In this document: positions 57,923-64,000 of the stretch, in pieces
Layout of the letters: each line of letters starts with the position of its first letter
Numbering within the stretch: the first letter of the stretch is position 1
Notes under the pieces: model-generated
Told to the model about the DNA's origin: nothing
The model's database searches: none
Seen by the model: the letters and a program-made list of their open reading frames with translations, nothing else
Program-made: the position numbers and the translations under genes
Assembly (NCBI RefSeq): GCF_003751385.1
Contig: NZ_RJVA01000012.1
Span: 310,001-374,000, forward strand
From: Desulfosoma caldarium
GTDB taxonomy: Bacteria > Desulfobacterota > Syntrophobacteria > Syntrophobacterales > DSM-9756
Direction of reading: 5' to 3'
DNA length: 64,000 nt

Positions 57923-58852
57923 TTAAGGCTCGTGGTCCGGCGAAAAGGCCACCACATCGTCCAATGTCGGTGCATCGCTCAAGAGCATGACGAGCCGATC
58001 CACGCCCAGGGCAATCCCTGCGGCGGCATCCAGAAAATCCAAGCTCTCCAAAAAACGATGGGGCCAGGGGTACACGTTGCGACCGTCCTGGCGGCGTCGA
58101 GCCAGGGTTTCGCGAAAGCGTCTCTCCTGTTCTTCACGATCCGTTAGCTCGGAAAAACCGTTGGCCAGTTCCACACCTGCCCAGTAAAGTTCAAAACGGT
58201 CGGCCACCTGAAGGCCGCCACGCGGGGACAGGCGCGCCAACGCGGCTTCCTGAGGCGGATAGTCGCAGAGAAAAGCCGGTCGAGGAAAACCCAGATGGGG
58301 TTCCACGCGCGTCACCAAATCTTCGCTGAATCGGCTGGATTCATAGGCCGTCAAGGGATCCCAACCCGCCCACTTTTGAAAGGCCGTGCGCACCGTCCAG
58401 CGATCCCAAGGAGGAAACACGGAAAGGACTTGGCCCGCATAAGAGAACTGAGGAAAGCGGTCCACAAATCGACACACATGCTGCAGAAGCTCCTGGCAAT
58501 CCTGCATGAGCGCCTCAGTTCCTTCCCCACGCCGATACCATTCTAAAAGCGTGAATTCGGGGTGGTGCCGTCGTCCTCGTTCCCCTTTTCGGAACACAGG
58601 GCAGATCTGGAAAATCTTGTCGTAGCCCGCCGCCAGGAGTCGTTTCATGTAGAGTTCCGGGCTGGTCTGAAGGTACCATTCTTCGGAATGCATGGCGTCG
58701 ATGTGATCTTCCGGAGCGGGAGCCGGTGTGCGAACAGGGGTCTGCACTTCCAGAAAACCGCGTTCCACAAAGAAGTGCCGCATTCCGTGAAGAATGCGGC
58801 TTCTCAGGGCCAATCGGCTGCGCTTGGCGGCAAGAGCGTTTCGCGAGGTCAT
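57923..58852 (-). CDS. epmA: Elongation factor P--(R)-beta-lysine ligase
   Basis: Attaches beta-lysine to EF-P. 309 residues, similar to the catalytic domain of LysS without the anticodon domain: RRHHPEFTLLEWYR (motif 2), GIALGVDRLVMLL (motif 3), FLEVQTPVRTPAPAPEDHI. The start overlaps the efp stop by one base, so the modifier and its substrate are made together. EpmB (the aminomutase) is not in the window. Confidence 0.94.
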   Translation of the reverse strand: MTSRNALAAKRSRLALRSRILHGMRHFFVERGFLEVQTPVRTPAPAPEDHIDAMHSEEWYLQTSPELYMKRLLAAGYDKIFQICPVFRKGERGRRHHPEFTLLEWYRRGEGTEALMQDCQELLQHVCRFVDRFPQFSYAGQVLSVFPPWDRWTVRTAFQKWAGWDPLTAYESSRFSEDLVTRVEPHLGFPRPAFLCDYPPQEAALARLSPRGGLQVADRFELYWAGVELANGFSELTDREEQERRFRETLARRRQDGRNVYPWPHRFLESLDFLDAAAGIALGVDRLVMLLSDAPTLDDVVAFSPDHEP

Positions 58853-59430
58853 CAGTTGGATGTCTTGACCCTTTCCACGTAGGTTCCCGTTCGAGTATCC
58901 AGCTTGAGCACATCGCCTTCCTCAATGAACAGAGGCACCTGGATCTCGTAGCCCGTTTCCAGAGTGGCCGGCTTGGTGGCTCCTGACGCCGTATCCCCCT
59001 TGATTCCGGGGTCCGACTTGATCACCCTCAGTTCCACGAAATTGGGCAGGGAAATGCCGATGGGCGATCCTTTAAAGAAGAGCATGTCCACGTGAAGATT
59101 TTCCGTCAAAAAATTCTTGGCGTCGCCGACGGCTTCTTCGGTGAGTTCCACCTGTTCATAACTGGAAGTGTTCATAAAATGGTATCGGTTGCCTTCCCTG
59201 TACAGGTATTCCATCTCTTGTTCTTCCAAATCCGCCTCCAGAAACTTGTCCCCCGACCGATAGGTTCGGTCAAACTGGACCCCCGTAATCATGTTGCGCA
59301 GCCGGCACCGATACAAGGCCTGTCCCTTGCCTGGTTTGGAAAATTCAAAGTCCACAATGAGATAAGGTTCCCCGTCAATTTCCAGTTTCACACCCTTTCT
59401 CAGGTCACTTGCCGACAATGTGGCGCCCAT
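58852..59430 (-). CDS. efp: Elongation factor P
   Basis: Rescues ribosomes stalled at polyproline. 192 residues from ATG 59430; three beta-barrel domains. The modification site is lysine 35 in SKPGKGQALYRCRLRN, the type that EpmA modifies. The frame extends to 59502 but that part is not EF-P. The adjacent epmA supports lysylation. Confidence 0.96.
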   Translation of the reverse strand: MGATLSASDLRKGVKLEIDGEPYLIVDFEFSKPGKGQALYRCRLRNMITGVQFDRTYRSGDKFLEADLEEQEMEYLYREGNRYHFMNTSSYEQVELTEEAVGDAKNFLTENLHVDMLFFKGSPIGISLPNFVELRVIKSDPGIKGDTASGATKPATLETGYEIQVPLFIEEGDVLKLDTRTGTYVERVKTSN

Positions 59431-59530
59431 GATGTTTATCCTCTCTCCAAAAGCTTTTCTGTTGACCTTATGTTGGCCGTGCATCATACAGAGCGTGGGC
59501 AAGGTTGGTCAAGAAGGGAGGTACAGCTTC

Positions 59531-60337
59531 ATGAAAAATAGCTCGACAGAAGTGAAAGTTTCCGTGGAGTTTCTTGGGGTGGGCGAAGCGTGCGATGAGA
59601 CTCAGCCCAACACGAGCCTTCTGCTAAGGGCTCGGCCGGCTCATAACCCTACCACATCCGTTCAGATCCTTTTGGACTGCGGCTTTTCCGTGCCCCACCG
59701 GTATTTTCATGCGTGCTCCGATCCCGAGACTTTGGATGCCGTGTGGATCTCACACTTTCACGGAGACCATTTTTTCGGCATGCCCTTGCTTTTGCTTCGT
59801 TTCTGGGAAATGAAGCGGCTCAAACCTCTGACCGTGGTTTGTCAACCCGGCGGCCTACAACGCCTTCTTGACGCCATGGATCTCGCCTACCCGGGCTTTG
59901 CCAAAAAGCTTACCTTTGCTTTGCACGAGGTGGCCCTGGATGCGGGCGGCACGGCTCATGTGCACGATATCACGTGGCGAGCTGCTCAGACCGAGCACGG
60001 ACAAAAGAATTTGAGTGTGCGCATTGACGGGGGAGACTGGAGCCTTTTTTACAGCGGGGACGGTCGTCCGACGGCAGAGACGCAAACCTTGGCCCAAGGG
60101 TGTACGCTGGCGGTTCACGAAGCCTTTGCGCTCAACGGGGACCATTTGATGCCCGGCCACGGCACCATTCAAGGGTGTCTGGACTGGGCTCGAGCGGCCG
60201 GAGTGCACCGTTTGGCTCTTGTGCATATTCAGCGGGATGTCCGCCGCGCGCAGTGGCGGGACATTGTGGAAACGGTCGGTCAGTGCCACGATCTGAAGGC
60301 CATGGTCCCGGCATCGGGTGACATCGTGTCGCTGTGA
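59531..60337 (+). CDS. Metallo-beta-lactamase-fold hydrolase, RNase Z-like
   Basis: 268 residues from ATG 59531 (GGGAGG 9 bases upstream). The metal-binding motif HFHGDH is at 75-80, with further ligands in YSGDGRPT and near HEAFAL, and a final H in ALVHIQRDV. No exosite arm typical of RNase Z is visible, so tRNA 3' processing is uncertain; phosphodiesterase or lactonase activity is possible. Divergent from efp by 100 bp. Confidence 0.82.
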   Translation: MKNSSTEVKVSVEFLGVGEACDETQPNTSLLLRARPAHNPTTSVQILLDCGFSVPHRYFHACSDPETLDAVWISHFHGDHFFGMPLLLLRFWEMKRLKPLTVVCQPGGLQRLLDAMDLAYPGFAKKLTFALHEVALDAGGTAHVHDITWRAAQTEHGQKNLSVRIDGGDWSLFYSGDGRPTAETQTLAQGCTLAVHEAFALNGDHLMPGHGTIQGCLDWARAAGVHRLALVHIQRDVRRAQWRDIVETVGQCHDLKAMVPASGDIVSL

Positions 60338-60616
60338 AGGCTCATCGAAAAGGAAAGACCTAAAATGTTTACCGAAAGTCTGGATTGCGGTTGATTCTTT
60401 GGGTACGGCACAAGCCTTACGACGCTTCGATAAATGAACCCACAGGGCCGTTTTCGAACAAGTTCCCGCCCCTGCGTTCCGTTCCCTACCGTGTGGTGCC
60501 CATGGGATCCATCGGGACATAGATTTCGACGACCCATGGGCCCGTGCCGAGGCGCCGGTGGGTTGAGCTTTTCGCGGCCAACGCGGACACGCCGTTAAGG
60601 CGATATTTTCTGCACG
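60338..60616. other. Convergent gap between MBL-fold gene and cobO
   Basis: 279 bp. No gene was seen. CCCATGGG occurs twice (near 60498 and 60533) in a loosely palindromic setting. No clear terminator was found. Confidence 0.4.
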
Positions 60617-61141
60617 TTAGAATTCGATACCCTTTTGCGCCTTAATGCCTTGCTCTCCATAATGGTGTTTCACGGGCACCATTTCTGTCACACAATCGGC
60701 TATGGTGCAAAGTTCCTCGGGGGCTCCCCGACCCGTGATGACCACATGGCACCGAGGCGACCTTTGACGCAGACCGTGAAGGACGTCGCGGACGTCAAGC
60801 AGTCCGTGGGAAAGCACCACGTTGAGTTCGTCAAGGATAATGAGGTCGTAGCGGTCTGAGGTGAGGGCCTCAAGGGCCTTTTCCCAACCTTGGCACGCCA
60901 AGGTTCGGTCTTCGTCGGCGGAGGCGGAATGCCACGTGAAGCCTTTGCCCAAGGTGAGCCATTCCACGGTGGGCAGAGCTTCCCCTGCGATTCTTTCTCC
61001 CGGCCGCCACGCCCCCTTGATGAACTGAAGAACCAGGACGCGCATGTGATGGCCCGCAGCGCGCAGGGCCATGCCCAAAGCCGCCGTGGTTTTTCCCTTG
61101 CCATCTCCTGTAAAAACCATCAACAGGCCGCGGCCCGCCAT
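60617..61141 (-). CDS. cobO: Cob(I)alamin (corrinoid) adenosyltransferase, CobO/BtuR type
   Basis: Makes adenosylcobalamin from ATP and cob(I)alamin. 174 residues: Walker A GDGKGKTTAALGMALRAAG, LQFIKGAWRPGE, YDLIILDELNVVLSHGLL, VVITGRGAPEEL. Length is slightly shorter than E. coli BtuR, as in many CobO proteins. Precedes lysC downstream in the same direction with a 13-bp gap (lysC is upstream in transcription). Confidence 0.92.
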   Translation of the reverse strand: MAGRGLLMVFTGDGKGKTTAALGMALRAAGHHMRVLVLQFIKGAWRPGERIAGEALPTVEWLTLGKGFTWHSASADEDRTLACQGWEKALEALTSDRYDLIILDELNVVLSHGLLDVRDVLHGLRQRSPRCHVVITGRGAPEELCTIADCVTEMVPVKHHYGEQGIKAQKGIEF

Positions 61142-61154
61142 GGGCTCTTTAATC

Positions 61155-62408
61155 CTACCGTTCTTCGCTCACTCGAATACCGTTGCCGGGATCCTTGTGG
61201 AGTTCAAAGGCGTCGTGCAGGACACGAACGGCCAGTTCTGTGTACTTTTCGTCGATCACGCACGAGATTTTGATTTCCGAAGTACTGATCATGTGAATAT
61301 TGATATTTTCTTTAGCCAAGGCGCCGAACATGACGCTGGCCACGCCCGTGTGGCTGCGCATGCCCACGCCGATGATGGACACCTTGGCAATATTGGGATT
61401 GCCGTGCACATAACCCGCTCCAATTTCCTTGGAAACCTGCTCGGCCAAGGCCAAGGTTTTTTCATAATCGGCTTTGGGTACAGTAAAGGAGATGTTGGCT
61501 CGACCCGGAACGGCGCTGCTCCCTTGAATGATCATATCCACATTGATTCCGGCTTGCGCAATGGGATGAAACAGTTTGAATGCCATGCCCGGCACGTCGG
61601 GCACATCGGTGACGGTCACCCGCGCCTCTTTCTTGCTGTACGTGATCCCCGACACCACGACCTTTTCCATGTCCGCATCCTCCTGGGTCACAAGCGTTCC
61701 CGGATCATCGGTGAAGGACGATCGTACCCAGATGGGCACGTTGTATTTCATGCCAAACTCCACGGAACGGATGTGCAAGACCTTAGCTCCCATGCTGGCC
61801 ATTTCCAGCATTTCTTCATAACTGATGCGTCGGAGTTTTCTTGCCTTGGCGTACACATTAGGGTCCGTGGTGTACACGCCTTCCACGTCGGTGTAGATTT
61901 CGCACGCATCGGCCTTGAGGGCGGCGGCCAGGGCCACGGCCGTGGTGTCCGATCCGCCGCGCCCCAGCGTGGTGATGTTGCCTTCGTCATCATAGCCTTG
62001 AAAACCGGCCACCACGACGATCTTGCCCTCCCGAAGTTTCTCCATCACCGGCAAGGTCTCGATCCAACTGATGCGGGCATGGCCATATTGATGGTCGGTG
62101 ATGATGCCCGCCTGGTAACCCGTCATAGAAACGGCTTCATAGCCCATGTCTTTGACGGCCATGCTGAAAAGTGCGATGGTTACTTGCTCTCCGGTTGCCA
62201 AGAGCACGTCCAATTCGCGGAGATCCGGGTTGGGGCTCATTTCGTGGGCGAGGGCAATCAATCGATCCGTATCGCCGGCTCTGGCCGACAGGACCACCAC
62301 CAAGTCGTCTCCGGACTTCTTGCGATCCACCACCCGACGAGCTACCGATCGGATGCGCTCCACATTGGCCACGGATGTTCCGCCGTATTTCTGCACCACC
62401 AAGGCCAT
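61155..62408 (-). CDS. lysC: Aspartate kinase
   Basis: First step for lysine, threonine and methionine synthesis. 417 residues: opening [15 protein letters not shown], substrate loop [18 protein letters not shown], and two C-terminal ACT domains ([15 protein letters not shown] and [13 protein letters not shown]), the sites of lysine/threonine feedback. No lysine riboswitch was seen in the 110-bp upstream region. Separate from the dap cluster. Confidence 0.95.
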   Translation of the reverse strand: MALVVQKYGGTSVANVERIRSVARRVVDRKKSGDDLVVVLSARAGDTDRLIALAHEMSPNPDLRELDVLLATGEQVTIALFSMAVKDMGYEAVSMTGYQAGIITDHQYGHARISWIETLPVMEKLREGKIVVVAGFQGYDDEGNITTLGRGGSDTTAVALAAALKADACEIYTDVEGVYTTDPNVYAKARKLRRISYEEMLEMASMGAKVLHIRSVEFGMKYNVPIWVRSSFTDDPGTLVTQEDADMEKVVVSGITYSKKEARVTVTDVPDVPGMAFKLFHPIAQAGINVDMIIQGSSAVPGRANISFTVPKADYEKTLALAEQVSKEIGAGYVHGNPNIAKVSIIGVGMRSHTGVASVMFGALAKENINIHMISTSEIKISCVIDEKYTELAVRVLHDAFELHKDPGNGIRVSEER

Positions 62409-62518
62409 GGCAGAGAATCCTCCTTTGCGCGAAACAGGCTCTCAAGGCCTATGGCTTTTAGCACAACCTTTGCGTGTTTCAAGGGAAATGTGGGAACGCC
62501 TTGAGCTCGGAAGGCCTA

Positions 62519-63205
62519 TCAAGCGGCATGGGTCGGCCACAAATAGGGTGTGGGTAGAAATATGGCCACCTGTAGCCTCTGCAGGAATTCCGACCGGGGA
62601 ATTTCGCGGGCTCCCATGCGTTTCAGATGCTCGGTGCTAACCTGGCAGTCGATGATGGCCTCGTCCAGTGCCCTGAGGCGCTCCACAAGGTGGACCAACG
62701 CCACCTTGGAAGCATCCGAGACGAGGCTGAACATGGACTCTCCAAAAAAGACACGCCCCAAGGCCACGCCGTAGAGGCCTCCAACGAGGCGCCCGTCCAA
62801 CCAGGTTTCCACGCTGTGAGCTGCCCCAAGCCGATGTAGCCGATGGTAGGCTTCGATCATTTCCGGCACAAGCCACGTTTCTTCGCCCTTACGCAAGCGA
62901 ACCAATGCGCACGCCTCGATGACGTCCCGAAACGCCGTATCGTAGGTGACCTGAAAACGGCCTTTTTTGAGCACGCGGCGAAGGCTGTGGGAGATTTTTA
63001 ATTCTCGAGGAAAAAGCACAAGCCTTGGATCTGGTGACCACCAGAGGATGGGGGTTCCCGGAGCATACCAAGGAAAGATGCCATGACGGTAGGCCACGAG
63101 CAAACGCCGAGGACTCAAATCTCCTCCAATGGCCAACAGACCATCGGGTTCGGCCAGCTCAGGCGGCGGAAAGACCAAGTCCTTGCTCAGGCTGAAAATC
63201 GCCAT
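62519..63205 (-). CDS. aat: Leucyl/phenylalanyl-tRNA--protein transferase
   Basis: Adds leucine or phenylalanine to N-terminal lysine or arginine of proteins for the N-end rule. 228 residues from ATG 63205: [38 protein letters not shown] and [19 protein letters not shown]. The frame upstream to 63367 is in clpA and not related. Lies just downstream of clpA, as in many proteobacteria. Confidence 0.94.
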   Translation of the reverse strand: MAIFSLSKDLVFPPPELAEPDGLLAIGGDLSPRRLLVAYRHGIFPWYAPGTPILWWSPDPRLVLFPRELKISHSLRRVLKKGRFQVTYDTAFRDVIEACALVRLRKGEETWLVPEMIEAYHRLHRLGAAHSVETWLDGRLVGGLYGVALGRVFFGESMFSLVSDASKVALVHLVERLRALDEAIIDCQVSTEHLKRMGAREIPRSEFLQRLQVAIFLPTPYLWPTHAA

Positions 63206-63242
63206 GACACTGCGACACAACCCTCGGCAGTATCTAACCGTC

Positions 63243-64000
63243 TCACGATGCCTCAAAGATGAAGGCCATGGATGCGGTGACCAGCGCATCCTTCGCATTG
63301 GTGACCTCATTCGGGCACACCACCGTAACGCGGCCGCCTTTTTGCAAACGCCCGAAGAGGATTTCATCCGCCAAGGGATCCTTGATTTCCGTCTGGATCA
63401 CTCGAGCCAGCGGGCGGGCTCCAAAGGTCGGATCGTAGCCTTTTTCGGCCAACCATCGACGCGCTCTTGAAGACAACTGAATGACAATGTTCTTTTCCGC
63501 CACTTGGCGGCTCAATTCGTCCATGAACTTGTCCACAATCCTTTCCATGATGGACAGGTCCAGACCCGCAAAGGGAATGATACCATCCAGGCGGTTTCGA
63601 AACTCAGGACTGAAAAGCTGTTCCACAGCTTTCATGCCTTTGGAAGCCCGGTCATCCTTTTCTCTCGCCGTGCCAAAGCCAATTGAACTACCGCTCATCT
63701 CGCGGGCTCCGGCGTTGGAGGTCATGAGCAGGATCACATTGCGAAAATCGGCCCTTTTGCCGTTGTTGTCCGTCAAGGTGGCGTAGTCCATGACCTGAAG
63801 CAAAATGTTGAAAAGATCCGGATGCGCTTTTTCGATTTCGTCCATGAGCAGGACGCAGTGAGGGTGTTTGCGAATGGCATCGGTGAGGAGCCCTCCCTGA
63901 TCAAAGCCGATGTAGCCCGGAGGGGCTCCAATGAGGCGGGCGACGGCGTGTTTTTCCATATACTCGCTCATGTCAAAGCGCAAGAAATGAATACCCAAAA
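63243..64000 (-). CDS. clpA: ATP-dependent Clp protease ATP-binding subunit ClpA, 5' end outside window
   Basis: The C-terminal 252 codons of a ClpA-type AAA+ unfoldase: second ATPase domain from [17 protein letters not shown], Walker [17 protein letters not shown], sensor-1 region [21 protein letters not shown] (arginine finger), [18 protein letters not shown] (sensor 2). [13 protein letters not shown] separates ClpA from ClpB. The N-terminal domain and first ATPase are beyond the right edge. It likely works with ClpP and ClpS; aat follows, which fits the N-end rule. Confidence 0.94.
   Translation of the reverse strand, partial: LGIHFLRFDMSEYMEKHAVARLIGAPPGYIGFDQGGLLTDAIRKHPHCVLLMDEIEKAHPDLFNILLQVMDYATLTDNNGKRADFRNVILLMTSNAGAREMSGSSIGFGTAREKDDRASKGMKAVEQLFSPEFRNRLDGIIPFAGLDLSIMERIVDKFMDELSRQVAEKNIVIQLSSRARRWLAEKGYDPTFGARPLARVIQTEIKDPLADEILFGRLQKGGRVTVVCPNEVTNAKDALVTASMAFIFEAS

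Noticed and set aside
62409-62518. Lysine riboswitch upstream of lysC.
   Set aside because: The gap is only 110 bp, too short for the usual 170-nt element, and no conserved core was seen.

Overview
The window reads as one contiguous chromosomal stretch of a Gram-negative, anaerobic, GC-rich bacterium, most likely a sulfate-reducing or syntrophic member of the Desulfobacterota (Syntrophobacter-like). The reasons are a full lipid A, Lol and Bam outer-membrane gene set; DapL-type lysine synthesis; a PTS without sugar permeases; a double-cubane iron-sulfur protein with its ATP-dependent activator; and an HdrD/DsrK-like iron-sulfur protein. The assignment is inference from gene content and order. 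No phage, insertion sequence, CRISPR array or rRNA was seen.

Layout. 1-17099 (minus strand) is one long envelope-biogenesis run. In transcription order it is lysS, lolC/E, lolD, bamA, skp/ompH, lpxD, fabZ, lpxA, an lpxI-oxidoreductase fusion, lpxB, msbA and waaA, followed by HPr and Enzyme I of a regulatory PTS (Enzyme I runs off the left edge). A 54-residue membrane protein lies upstream of lysS, and tRNA-Arg(TCT) follows on the plus strand.

18383-22293 (plus) holds a double-cubane-cluster protein, its BcrA/HgdC-type activator and, after a 471-bp gap, an HdrD/DsrK-like protein: a low-potential electron-transfer locus. 22432-25762 is pstSCAB. 26296-31249 is a metal/siderophore/corrinoid-type uptake locus (TonB receptor, binding protein, permease, ATPase). 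Its receptor is broken by one extra T in a T7 tract.

31397-49253 (minus) is a nearly gap-free housekeeping run in transcription order: xerC, hslV, hslU, argB, argD, argF, argG, argH, an Fn3-like lipoprotein, lysA, dapF, dapA, dapB, dapL, folK, a small membrane protein, transaldolase, a lytic transglycosylase, pgsA and tRNA-Cys. It combines arginine synthesis from N-acetylglutamate with the aminotransferase route to diaminopimelate and lysine.

49603-64000 is mixed: an EF-G paralogue, a helical-repeat protein and mogA (plus); a coiled-coil membrane protein with a Mut7-C protein, and a LolB-like lipoprotein with a TPR lipoprotein (minus); a Memo-family protein (plus); efp-epmA (minus); an RNase Z-like hydrolase (plus); and cobO, lysC, aat and the 3' part of clpA (minus).

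Most promising for follow-up: the LpxI-Gfo/Idh/MocA fusion, the double-cubane/HdrD-like locus, the T7 frameshift in the TonB receptor, and the LolB-like/TPR lipoprotein pair.
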